Assembly: GCA_009746045.1 (NCBI GenBank)
Contig: RPFO01000178.1
Location: 96,001-160,000 of the forward strand
Length of the DNA: 64,000 bases
Direction: 5' to 3'
Source of the DNA: Mesostigma viride
Lineage: Eukaryota > Streptophyta > Mesostigmatophyceae > Mesostigmatales > Mesostigmataceae
The translations under genes and the position numbers were made by a program. A model generated the notes under the pieces. The model saw only the letters and a program-made list of their open reading frames with translations. It did not search any database and was not told the origin of the DNA. Each line of letters begins with the position of its first letter. The first letter of the stretch is position 1. Shown piece by piece: positions 33,770 to 45,000 of this stretch.

Positions 33770-34193
33770 AATAGCAATAGCCCTAGCTTGTAACCATTGG
33801 AGTCACTGTCGCTAAGGCAGCCATGCCTAGAATGTTTGCCTAGCTGTGCCAACAAACCTAGTCACGTGCCGCCAACGCACGGTACACAACCAGCCATAGC
33901 CTTAGCCTAGTTCTAGTACAGCCATGCTACGCCCTGGCTATGTTCAGATTACTTGCCCACGCTCCTTGCTATGACATGCTCACATGGGTCTTATTGCACC
34001 CACAGTTTGCCGGATCGTTAGCCTGTCCTTTTAGCTAGCCGCGCCCGATTGCAGCTGTGGCATGCCTTTGGCATGAAGGAGACTGGGGGTCTCTGCCCTT
34101 TCTCCTGTCGTGCACACACAGGGATTAAAAGCACTTCGGTGCTCCGTGACTCCCCAACGGGAGCACGAGTTTAATTAATTAATTAATTAATTA
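33296..34193 (+). mobile_element. ORF1-only LINE derivative with hairpin and (TTAA)n tail
   Basis: An L1-type ORF1-like coding region ending at 33769 is followed directly by about 370 bp of 3' UTR, a hairpin (GTGCTCC at 34139-34145 with GGAGCAC at 34160-34166, inner core CTCCCCAACGGGAG) and a (TTAA)n tail to about 34193. No RT or endonuclease lies between. The arrangement recalls the HAL1 ('half-L1') elements known from mammals. The 5' boundary is uncertain. Confidence 0.65.
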
Positions 34194-35113
34194 TCCCTCC
34201 CAACTACTTCGATCACAAAGGACCCTGCGGCAATTAATTAACTACTTCACAAAAGAGCATAAATACCTCTTGAAGTGTGGTCAGCGCCCCCACCGGCCAG
34301 TGTACACGCGTGTGACCACCGCTTGTCCTCCACAAAGGGTTTCCTGCCAAGCCAGTAGATCGCTGGACGCTGGCTTGAGAATGAATGCAAGAGCCAGTAT
34401 ATGTATTTGGGTGGCACCCAGCTAACTCACTGATTTTGTTTCAAGGGATTGACAATCATGCCCCATGACAACATTGCTCCAGGCTTACGGCCATAAGTTT
34501 GCCTATATGCCCCGGATTGACACATCGCAGCATCGGTTACATCATGATCTAACATTGTTAGATCATACCTCGTGGGCTTATTACACCCACAGTTTTTTGC
34601 CTGACGGCCTCTCCTCCGGAAAATTGTCAAAACTTTTCCGACCATATGATGATGGCAGCTAATAATTGATTAATTACGCCATTTTTCTGAACGGCGCGAC
34701 AACTAGGCTCAATACATGTGCGATGAGAAGAAGGCGGCGTATTCTGATGCCCTGGCCAACTCCGCTTTGAATAGCTCACAACTTGCGATCGGTCCCTACA
34801 TCAAACAACATCCGCAACGACGTCAAGGGAATCATCTACGCTGAGCCAATGGACTTATGTGGAGAGGCTTGACAGAGATCATCAGCTCCTGTGCTTTCCC
34901 AACGGGGTGCTGGAACTCACCATGCACTATGACCCTGGCGCCCTGGACGGCCTGGCAACATGATTTCTAAGCAGATGGCCGTGATCGCCTAGGTACCGTA
35001 CACGCCAGACGCCGACCAAGGTTGTGCGATCGGGAAGTGAAGCTGGAGGAAAAGTTTCCCAGACGCGGCCGTTTCCTCAGCTCCCTGATGGTTGAGTTGA
35101 GTTGAGTTGAGTT
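34194..35113. other. Intergenic, no gene recognised
   Basis: Short frames only. TTACACCCACAGT at 34581-34593 is a one-mismatch copy of the 13-mer seen at 25361, 33994 and 37279. A (GTTGA)n pentanucleotide run at 35092-35112 marks the left junction of the next LINE end. Confidence 0.45.
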
Positions 35114-35290
35114 TATTCCCATGCGCCCCGGCATGTACCATGCTGTGGAGAGAGCGCTCTGTGGCCTGCCCACTTGCGGCAGTGAGAGAAGCTAGCTAGG
35201 GCGCCCTCCTTCCTTCTCGCTGTGTATATAGGGTTGAAGGTTCCTTTACTCTGTATTGGCACCCACGTGACGCAGTCACGTGCTCATTAA
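35114..35290 (+). mobile_element. 3' end of a YMDD-type LINE (5' truncated)
   Basis: Only the last about 175 bp is present: GCGCTCTGTGGCCTGCCCAC, then GGGCGCCCTCCTTCCTTCTC, GTATTGGCACCCACGTGAC, hairpin CACGTGAC-GCA-GTCACGTG at 35264-35282 and a short ATTAATT tail. It matches the 3' UTR of the LINE ending at 28,516. Confidence 0.7.
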
Positions 35291-35689
35291 TTCCCACGCC
35301 GGTGTCCGACAGGGTATGAAATAGTAAATCCATAGGCTGGTCCGGCCATAGGCTGGTCCGGCCGGCTCCCTGATTGTGGGGGATGTCCAATCATGACGAA
35401 CAAGGATACTGACTTCTGGAAGGGTCAGTCTGGACGGAATGGGACTGACTGGCTTCTTGATAAACGTCCTCAGGGCGGCGTACCGGGGGACAACGTGAAC
35501 AACGTGCGTGCTGCTTTCTACACTTCTCAGGAGCGCAGGACACGGCGATGTGGTGACACCAGAAGTTTTGGGAATGCGCGGCATGCGCGTTGGTTTGACG
35601 AATGAGCTCCAGCGCAACGTCACTATAGTGGCATCGAAATTCAAGAACGTCACTGGCAATCCAGTGCTGAACTGAGTGCGTGCTCTCCA

Positions 35690-36312
35690 CTCTAATTAAA
35701 TTAAATTAAATTATAACATGACTCCGTTGGGAGATCATGTAGCACATATTCCTTGTTGGGTGGATGGAGGTGGGCGAAGCCGCGAAACCGAACTAATCTA
35801 ACTCTAAGCTAATCTAATGTAGAAAAAAACCTAACTAGTAACTCTAACTCAGCAAAGCGCCCCTTCCTCTTGGGGGGGGGTGGCTTGCCCACAGGGGCTG
35901 GCGTGTGAGCCTGGACTGAATCGTCTGCCACCTCTTCTTGTTCTGCATGGCAGTCCAAGCAAAAGAAAGGGAGCGAATGCGGTGTTCAAACGGAGCTGGG
36001 ACCACTAGGTCGGCCAGCAACATCTGTGCATGTAGTTCATGGCAGGTTTACCTAGCTTTCTGTTCTGGGAATGTCCTTGGGGCCAGGCCAGGTCAGGATA
36101 TGCCGCCCGGGTTGGCCAAGCCGCTGGGGGCCGGCCAGACCAAGGGCGGTGTCTACCTGACTGGCCGACGAGCAAGATGTCCTACGAATGCTATCCTGAC
36201 GGTGCCTAATCTCGTCCGAAATGCGAGGCATGCCCTGATACAGAGACTCTAATGACCTATGTGTGGAAAAAACCCCTACATTCAGGACCTGTCGGAGCAT
36301 CCTGTAAACCAC
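35690..36312 (-). mobile_element. Minus-strand 5'-truncated LINE remnant
   Basis: The frame at 36312-36052 (-) reads RMLRQVLNVGVFSTHRSLES, then MPRISDEIRHRQ, matching the RT C-terminal region of the other LINEs (MLRHILGV..., ELP.VTHTIRHRR). The 3' end on this strand has the core hairpin CTCCCAACGGAG (35722-35733) within CATGA...TCATG arms, then an (ATTTA)n tail at 35692-35712. Confidence 0.65.
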
Positions 36313-37328
36313 TCTAATGAGTACGTGCAGTTCCCGACGACATTCAAGTTAGTTCATTGGACACCAATAATGAGTCGAATTTGACGAGCACCGCGAGGGT
36401 TTGTGGGACCGTGCTGTCAAGTACCCAGTTTTGTGAGCAAGTTTTGCATGCAGGAGGACATTGACGCGGACCTGAGAGACAGCACAATGGAAACTCATCG
36501 ACACCACATTGGGCACTGGCGCCAAGGAGTTCGCGTAAGGTCTCATGGCGATTTTGGTTCGAGAGTCGGCGCGATCTACCTGGCAGCGACTAGCAAGGAC
36601 GAAAGGTGGCCGCCCAAGTCGCATGAGATGAGGGTTTTGAAGACTGATTCGAAGGTTACGTCTGATGGCGTGGGCGCCTTCATCGAGGAGCTGAAGAAGA
36701 GTGGCGAGCTCGTCAGTGCATGCAGCGGAGAGGCAGTGTCTGTCAAGCTTCCGTCTCTTGGACGAATACATCGCCAGCGCCGGGCCAGGCCGAATCCACA
36801 CCCGTGCTAGCTCAAGCATGCTGTTATCTTGTCCGCGTTTTATTGTCAAGTAGCTCAGGAAAGTGGAAATCGGAATGAAGGTACGTGGAGTTGTGTATAG
36901 CCGTGTACGTTCAAACTTTATGGCCGGCTAATGTTCAGAGCAAGACGTAGACGCTTTAGCTAAGAGACAACTATTCCTGGACGTACGTGATGAGCATGCG
37001 CTTGTTCCTCTAGCGGCAAGCACCACCACCGTCCGGTTGTAAGCACGGTCCGTACTGCGCTGCGATTGTTCTCCCACCATTTGCACGAGGACCCCACCCT
37101 CTATTATGGAAAGAAGTACCCTCCCTTTAAATTATCAAGCTAGCTTGAATAGTTTTCAATGGAGATCCCATCATGATGAGGCGCCTCTAAATGAGTTCCA
37201 ACAAGCCAATCTGTGGCCACTGGCCCATGGGGCAGCCCTAGACTGCATCCGCTATGCTTTTGCTGTGTCGAAGCTTTATTGCACCCACAGTAGTTGCTAG
37301 ACTCTCCCTATGAGCAATGAATCAACAC
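36313..37328. other. Unassigned stretch with one possible remnant frame
   Basis: A 135-codon + frame (36403-36810) reads like protein in places (GAFIEELKKSGELVSACSGE) but has no family motif, and the opposite strand has an equally long frame. I make no gene call. TTGCACCCACAGT recurs at 37279-37291. Confidence 0.4.
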
Positions 37329-37490
37329 GTGCTCCCGTTGGGGAGTCACGGAGCACGAGAGTGCTTTTAATCGCTGAGTGTGCACAGCGGGCAGAGACAC
37401 CCCCTTTCCATCATGCCACAGGGTGCAAAATCGGACCAGTTGAACCTGTGGCCTGCCCTTCAAAGCGATGAGAGAAGGGGGGGTTCCCAT
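37329..37490 (-). mobile_element. 3' end of a LINE, minus strand
   Basis: It is the reverse complement of the 3' UTR of the ORF1-only element (34,060-34,170). Shared blocks are GCATGA.GGA, GGTGTCTCTGCCC, GATTAAAAGCACT and the hairpin GTGCTCC...GGAGCAC (37329-37356). It is a 5'-truncated fragment. Confidence 0.65.
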
Positions 37491-37552
37491 CAGCCACTTT
37501 CCTTATTAAGGTGTAGATGTAATTAAGTTAGTACTTGCTATGCATTAAGTTA

Positions 37553-38504
37553 GGACTGCCTGGCGCTCGAGGCTCGGGCGGTTGGTCTAGAAATCAGCCC
37601 CAAAACGGAGGCCCTGGCCCTCGGCATGGCAGGGCCCCCACCCACACTCCGCCTCTTAGACGATGCCGAGGTCAACTACCCTCCTTCAGGCCGCTTCAAG
37701 CTGCTCGGCAGTTGGCTTCCCGACTGCGAGGACGACCTGACGACACGGATCGGCATGGCGTGGGCGCACCTCCATGACCACCGCCGCTGGTGGAGCAACC
37801 CCGCCCTACCCCGGATCGTCAAGCGTGACCTCTTCAAGGTCGTCATTCTGACCGGATCCTGACCTACGGCGCCGAGACGTGGACACTGATGCAGGAGCTG
37901 GAGCAACGACTCGACGGCGCCGTCACCATGCAAGATGCTGCGCAAGGCCCTTAACATCCCCTTTGGTTTGCACATTAGTAATGAGGATTTGTACGCTGAT
38001 TTGCCCTATGTTTCCCACATTATTAGGCACAGGCGCCTGGGCCTAGCCGGGCACTTGGCCCGCACAGATCAGGTAGATACCTCAGATAGACTACTGGCAC
38101 CAAGCCCGCCCAGCCTGGGCGATATGTCCTAACCTGGCGTGCCCCCGGCCGCGCGCGGCAGGGCCGCCACCCGTGGACATTTCGTGATAGACTCGGCATG
38201 GACATGTGCTACACTAGACGTGACGGGCTCACCCCCGGGCAGCCTCCTGGTTTGTCTGTAATATGGAGGCAGATGGTGCGCAAGGATAGATGGCAAGTAG
38301 TGATGAAGGAGACCACCCCCAAGCCTGTGGGGGCTCCGCGTGTGACCAAGTATGGCATTCATAGCGATTCGGGCCGCGGTGCCCACACCCCTGTAACTAG
38401 GACCTAGATAGCTTATTCAAATCCATTCCATCCCATGTTCCCCTCCCACTGAGGACTTATGCTCACGTGACGCAGTCACGTGTCTATTAATTAATTAATT
38501 AATT
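37553..38504 (+). mobile_element. 5'-truncated LINE, copy 2
   Basis: About 950 bp nearly identical to 17,527-18,483 of copy 1: the last part of the RT polyprotein (GLEISPKTEALALGMAGPP onward), the C-terminal part ending at 38405-38407, hairpin CACGTGAC-GCA-GTCACGTG at 38464-38482 and a (TTAA)n tail. Differences include a rearranged ACCGGATCCTG at the ILLTYG position and a one-base deletion after AGACTA. A possible 10-bp target duplication TAGTACTTGC (37532 and 38503) leaves about 15 bp of filler at the 5' end. Confidence 0.82.
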
Positions 38505-38803
38505 AGTACTTGCGTGTCATGCGCGCATGGGCATGCCACGGAGTACTATGCTAGGTTCATTTACGCGTATAACTGCGTCACGTGAGCATATAAGTCCTCA
38601 GGGAAATGATCGAAGATGGGATGGGGTGGATGGTATAGCTATCTAGTTCCTAGTTACAGGGTTGCCGGCACCACGGCCCGAATCGCTACCCGGCCGCTTT
38701 CTTGCTGTGCATCCAACAGGGACGTACGTAAGATAGCTACTCAAAAGTTGGTATCCCGTGACTCTCCCAACGGAGGCGCGTGAATGAATGAATGAATAAA
38801 TGA
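38505..38803. mobile_element. Cluster of further LINE 3' ends, tail to tail
   Basis: Three pieces. 38504-38547 is the 3' terminus of the minus-strand LINE type seen at 18,734-18,775 (GTACTTGCGTGTCATGCG, GGCATGCCACGGAGTACTAT). About 38,566-38,692 is the reverse complement of the copy-1 3' UTR (ending GCACCACGGCCCGAATCGCT). 38,740-38,803 is a + strand end with core hairpin CTCCCAACGGAG (38764-38775) and a (GAAT)n tail. Confidence 0.7.
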
Positions 38804-39046
38804 ATGTCATGGCAGTCATTGCGTTAGCAATGGCACGCTTTGAAACGTCCAAGAAAAGCTGCTCACAATGCATACATGGATGGTTGTTTCTTTTAGATGA
38901 TTCATACAAACTAACGTGGTAGAAAGCAACCACAGCTTTTCGCATGGTTGGAAATGTTCTGTTTCAAATGACTAATGAAAAAGTTGAGATATGAGGTCTA
39001 AGGCCTTATGTACACCCCTGGTATAGTGAAAATGTGCTTCCCTAAA
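38804..39046. other. Spacer between LINE cluster and kinesin 3' end
   Basis: Nothing recognisable. It probably includes the 3' UTR of the minus-strand kinesin gene, whose stop codon lies at 39047-39049. Confidence 0.4.
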
Positions 39047-42000
39047 TTAAGGAATGGCCCTTCGTAATGGTGTGGATGGAACCCCTGCTGCCTGGCGCAC
39101 TGCACTCTTGACTCGTTGCGCGGATTGTCCTGTGATGGCACCTCCACCCCTCTGTGCCGCTGCCTTGCGCACACCGCCACCTCGCGCAGCTAGCGCTGAC
39201 GTGCCAACGAGCATCTCTTTACTCGCTTTCCTTCGCTTGAACTCCTCAAACCGCTCCAAGTAGTCCTGCTTGCTCAGTTGCAGTTGCGCGTTGCTCTCCG
39301 TTGCTGCCACCACTCCAGATGCAGTGATGCAGCTGTCAGGCAGCGACGGCCGGACCACCCCCGGGAACGTATTGGTAGAGTTGTTGAATGCCATGGTGGC
39401 AGAACCGCTCGCGTCCCACTTGGCCGCCTGCGCGGGCTCCGCGAACGTTATCGCCCTGGGCTCCAGCGCAGCAACAAATGGAGCCTGGCCCTGGTTCTCC
39501 TTGCCCGCCTCCTGGCCGCTGGCTGTCGCGACGTGGTATGCACTGCTCTGGGCGGTGGGGATGTCTACCTGGCTCTTGGCAGGCGCTGCCAAATGATCTG
39601 CCACCTGGCGGTCCATTGGCAGTGTCGGCGCAACCGCTCGGGCCTCCTGCCCTGAAGGAGCGTTGTGCCCATGGCCAGCATCAGCCAGCAGCGCATCATG
39701 TGCCACGCCGTTTCCGTCACTGCTGCCGGCCACTATCAACGTGCTGCCTGGCGCAACACCTCGGGCACTGGATGCACTGGACGTGGAGGGAAGGAGCCCC
39801 ATTCCTGGGTTGCCCATCAACACTTGGGCGGTGGCCAGGCGGGTTGTCGTGGGCGTGGGCGGCGCCATCACCGACAGGCGGCGCGGCTTGGAAGGTGTCA
39901 GCGCCAGCATCGTCAGCAGACTGGCGGCGGAGGGGGGCTTGGCAGCGCTCATGGGCAGGGACGGGGCAGGCAGCGCATGTGCGGCTGATGTCGTGACAAG
40001 GCCTCCGTGAGCTGATGATGAGGTCAGCAGGGCAACCGTGGGCGCCACCACGGGGGGGCCGGTGACCGCCGTGGCGGGCGCGTGTGCCGGTGCGGCGGGG
40101 GGCGGCATGCTGGTTGCCGCGGTGGACGCCTTTGGCGGCACCAGGCTACCGCCGCCCTGTGTCAGCACTGTAGCATCTGACCTCGTGTCCGCGGTGGGGC
40201 CAGAAGCCAGCGCCTCATGGCCAACGGGCCTGCCAGATGCCGTGGCAGGTGTCATCGTGGTGAGTGTGCCTGGGCATGCCATCATGGTGCTGCCAATTGT
40301 TCCTGCCACATCACCGGCGGAAGCCGATGCCACGGCGCTGCTGGCAACTGCCACCAGGGACTCTGGGGCCCTGACCGTGCGGGGCGGTGCCTGCGTGGAT
40401 GCGGCACCAGTGGCCGCAGCAGTCTTTGCCCCTGGCATGGCGTCAATGGTGCATTCCTTCTCCTTTTGAGCCATGTTTGGTGCTGGCTGCTTCTGCTGCT
40501 GCTGCCTCAGGTGCTGCTGCTGCTGCAGTTGTTGTTGCAGCAACTGCAGTTGCTGCTGCTGCTGTTGTTGCTGCTGCTGCGACAACTGCTGTTGTTGTTG
40601 CTGTTGCTGCAGCTGCTGGGCCAGCGCCGCGTGGGCCGCCTGCAGCTCCATCATCGTGCGGCGGTCCTTGTGCAGTTGCCGCTCCAGCTCCTGCGCCACG
40701 CCCTCCTTGGCGCGCACCTTGTCGCTGAGCCCCGCCACCATTTCTTCTTTGGCCTTGAGCCGCGCGCAGGCCTCCGAGGTGGCATCGGCCGCGTGCTTCA
40801 GCGCCTCCTCCTTGAGCCGCAGGTCTTCCTTGAGGGAGGACACCTGGCAGGTACCAGGGGGACGAGACAAGACAAGGCAGGAAGCAGCAGTGAGCAACGG
40901 GTCAGCGTGTGGCATGCCTGGCGAGCCATGCTGCCTGACAGAGGGCAAGGCAGTCTTACAGGTCCACGAACGGGTCGTGCATCCCACACACACTGTATGC
41001 ATATATATAACACATCCTTGCGGCACGGCCACCATGTCCTTGCGTGGCGAGTGACCAGCAGACCAACACTCATCCTACGCAACAACAGCGGATCAACCGC
41101 AACAACAATGGGCTAGAACACGGAGGCCCCAGGTGTGCTAGCCAATCATTGTTGCCTTGGACCTTGGTCCCTATACCAGGCGCGGGGATGACACAGAAGT
41201 GGTTGAGTAAAAGCATTTCCTTTCTCAAATATTGGGTTGACATGTTTGCTGGGTAGTACAAGAGTGCACCCCGGCGTCATGTAAACATGCAGTGGTCGTA
41301 GTAGGCTAATGTAGTAGCAGGGTAACGCAGTACATGTAGTCGTAGTAGGGTAGTATGTATCACTCGGCCAGGGGGGCCTTGGGGGCACATAGGCCCTCAC
41401 ACGGTGGGACTACATCCCCCGCAGAAGAAGAGAGGTGTGCTGTGCATGCACGGGTGCGGCACAATGGCGGGCTGCATCCGGGAGCTTCACAAGGTCGTTC
41501 TAGGCATAGCCTCGGTCAATATCCCCCCTGTCGCTATCCCCCCTGCCATGCATCCTGTTGGCCTGCTTTCACCCCATCAGGTTTCCGCACTCCCGCAGCA
41601 CCGCACGCACCGCCGCCTTCAACTTGGCCAGCTCGCCCGAGTCGACGCTGCGCTTGGCCACGCCCAGCTCCACCCCCTTGGCCCGGCTGGCAAACTGCAG
41701 GGAGCAGAGCGTCTCGCTGGCGTCCGCGTCTGAGGGGCTCACCTGGTAGTGGCGGTGGAGATTGGGGGGGGGGGAAGGGGGGGGGGGGGGGGCCTTACCA
41801 GGTGTTAAAGCACAGGTCATCGGCCACGCGAGTGAGGGGCAGGGGCGAGGGTGGATGACGGCAGAGAAACCACACCTGGTCGTAGGGGGCCTGCCCCGGT
41901 AGGTCTGGGAAGGGAGTCCCCACCCCACCTTGTGCGTAATACGTCCCAGCATCTGCAGCTAGTCAGCGAGGCAACGCAGCAACCCACGGCGTTGAGATGA

Positions 42001-45000
42001 TTCCAGCCAACGGCCTTCCACTGTTCCCACCCCCCAACTGGTACGCTGCTCGCTGGCAGCCATCAAGGTCAGCAGTCCTCCATTGTCCAACCGCAACATA
42101 GAGCAGCAACTTAAAGAATCAGAATGTGCTCATGCACTGTGGGACCTGCCCAAACCCAGCCCCCCATGCTGCACCGCCGTCCTGCCCCCACGCACCCCAG
42201 CCCCGTCCACGCCCTACTTCCCTGCCCCACCACTTGCCTGCACAAACATGAACTCTTGCCTGCACAAACATGAGCACTTCCCTGCACAAACATGAGCACT
42301 TGCCTGCACAAACAAGAGCACTTGCCTGCACAAACATGAGCACTTGCCTGCACAAACGTGAGCACTTGCCTGCACAAACATGAGCACTTTGGCGTTGCCG
42401 CCCAAGCTGTCAGCCAACAGGTGCGTGAGCTTGCTGTTGCGGTAGGGGATGTGGGCCCCTCCAGCCCCCTTGTTGGCCGCCAGTGCAGCGATGACGTCAC
42501 CCAGCGCGGACAGCGACTTGTTGATGTGCTGCGCCTCCTTTAGGCGGTCGCCCGTCACGCCGGTCTTGCCCACGCGCTCACTGCCGGCCAGGTCCACGAG
42601 CCACAGCTTGCCGATGGTGGTGGTCCCGTCGACGCGGCTTTTGCCCCGCACCTTGATGCACAGCAGGCTGGTGTGTAAGGGCGCACGTGTGTGTGTGTGT
42701 GTGTTGGGGGGATGGGGGGGCAAGGTGCGAGCAACCGCATGTGAACGGGTAAGTGCAAAGCAAGGCGCAAGGGAGGCGCCAGCGCATGGGGCCGGAAGCT
42801 CCCGTCAAGATGCAGCACAGGGCCAAGATGCAGCACAGGGGTAAGGTGCGCTGCAGGGTCAGGCATGCCCCCGCTTGCCTTGCAAGAGCTGTCTGTGGGG
42901 ACCGGTGCCATAGTCCGCTATCAACCAGCGCAAGCCTGCCAGCAAGCCGAGTCAAGCGGGCATGTGCTGCATGCAGGTCGGACGACCACCTGCGTGGCCA
43001 CACAGCTCCGAGTGCCAGGGCTGGAGACACAGGCAGGATGACAGCTCCGGAAAACCTACACCCTCAACAGGCAGGATGGCAGCACCGGAAAACCTACACC
43101 CTCAACAGGCAGAATGGCAGCACCGGAAACCCTCAACCCTCAACAGGCAGGATGGCAGCACCGGAAACCCTACACCCTACACAGGCAGGATGGCAGCACC
43201 CAGGAGGATGAAAACGCGGGCAAAGGCGCCACCCAACCAAACCTGTATCCATGCCCTTCCTCCCCGTCAAGATTGCACCCCTTCAAGTACGTGGGCACGC
43301 ACCTGTGCGAGCGACTGCTGTGTTCGTTGGCGTTGGTGGCGCCGACCACGCGCGCCTTGGAACCCTTTTGGAGCAGGTCCCAAACCTGCGCGCCGTCAGC
43401 CAGCCAAGGGAGTGGGTACACCTTGTCAGCAGATGGAGCCTGCATCAATACTCAGGATGCTGTACCTGCGTTGCTAGTGTAAACCTGTTCAAGGGTTCTG
43501 TAGCTGTTTCCGCAGTAGGTAGCTGACCACCAGCAGCAACAGCACTAGGGGCGAATGCATTTGTGTGTTAGCGCAAGGCAATCTGAGGGCATGGCATTCG
43601 AAACCAGGACGCACTACATGCGTGCCGCGTGGCTGTTGCACGATGCTGATGAGAACTGCTCCCCTGTCCTCCCACACCGCCAGACCACGCGTGCACCCGC
43701 CTGTGCAAGGCTCGTCACGTCCACCTCGGTGACCCCCGCCACCAGCGGCTGCCCGTCGCGGTCGTGTCTCAACTCCATCCTGCGGCCGAAGGATGACGCG
43801 ATCATACGGGGGAGGTGGTGGTCAGGCTGGGAAGGGGACGGGCATCCCGTCTGCTTGCCCTTGCCCCCCTGTGTGCTGCATGTGACGTGGCGCAGCTGTG
43901 GCCCTGTAGGGCAGCGTGTGGTGGGCGTTAGGTAATGGGTGGTGGGTGGTGGGCGGTGGGTGGTGGGCGGTGGGTGGTGGGTGGTGGGTGGTGGGTGGTG
44001 GGTGGTGGGTGGTGGGTGGTGGGTGGTGGGTGGTGGGTGGTGGGTGGTGGGTGGTGGGTGGTGGGTGGTGGTAGGTGGTGGGTGGTGGGTGGTGGGTGGT
44101 GGGTGGTGGGTGGTGGGTGGTGGGTGGTGGGTGGTGGGTGGTGGGTGGTGGGTGGTGGTAGGTGGTGGGTGGTGGGTGGTGGGTGGGTGACAGGACCGAG
44201 CCATGGCTGCAAGTTGGAGCCGCACCATCACCAACAGGCGCCGAGAGATGTGAGTAGAGATCAATTTTTATTCTAAACAATTTAAGTTCATGGAATCCCA
44301 AACGAGGCGTCACACCCTTGCAACCGTTGTGCTGCTGAGTAGACGACACATCCGTCCGGGTAGGTGCGCGCACAACAGGGACGTGCCGGTGGGCATCGGT
44401 CCCCCTCCCCTCTTCTCGCCCTCTCCCCCCTCACCTCTTCTTGCAGTCGTCCCCCAGCAGGTCTCGGATGATCTCGTTGTACACCTCCACCATGGACACC
44501 TGCAGGGTGTAATCCACATCGCTGCCCCGCTTGCGCGCGATGCCAAACAACTCCTCGAGTGTGCGGTGGTTGACGCCGCGGTCCTCGGGGGGGCCCGTCT
44601 GAACCAGGGTTGGGCATGAATGGTTTGTGGGGTAAAGTAAAGTAAATGTAAATCAAATGTCAAAGAGGGGACTTCCAGTAAAAGGGACGAAAATTAAACT
44701 TTAAGCCTGAACTGAAAAGTCAAATTAAGACTTAAAATTAAATGTCAAGTCGTGTGGATTTCCTGTCATTAGGAGAATAGGAGTTAGGTACTTGCAAACT
44801 TGATGAAATGTTTGCGGTTTGACAGGAGTAGGCGGTGCGGGACGAGGTGGGATGTCTGGCCGCCTGGCTGTTCAGGCAATGAATCACGGCTCCTCATGAG
44901 CCTAGCGGTACTGCCACCTCGAGAAGCGCACCCCACGTCTTTAATTTACGCGTTTACGTCAGATTTATTACTTAAAAATCCCATACGTAAATTAAGCGTT

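Noticed and set aside
36349-36849. 166-codon minus-strand frame
   Set aside because: It overlaps a 135-codon + frame of equal plausibility; neither has a recognisable family signature.
40843-40846. Acceptor CTGCCAG at 40,844 as the start of the last kinesin exon
   Set aside because: Good consensus, but it puts the tail out of frame with exon 13 (phase 2). The acceptor ending at 40,935 is the nearby one that keeps frame, although RNA evidence could overturn this.
42231-42384. CRISPR-like array of direct repeats
   Set aside because: Units are directly adjacent with no unique spacers, and the sequence is an exon end with its splice donor in a eukaryotic gene. The same holds for the other arrays in the window.
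43614-44373. His/Pro/Thr-rich and Trp/Val/Gly-rich frames over the GGTGGGT array
   Set aside because: Heptanucleotide repeat in kinesin intron 9.
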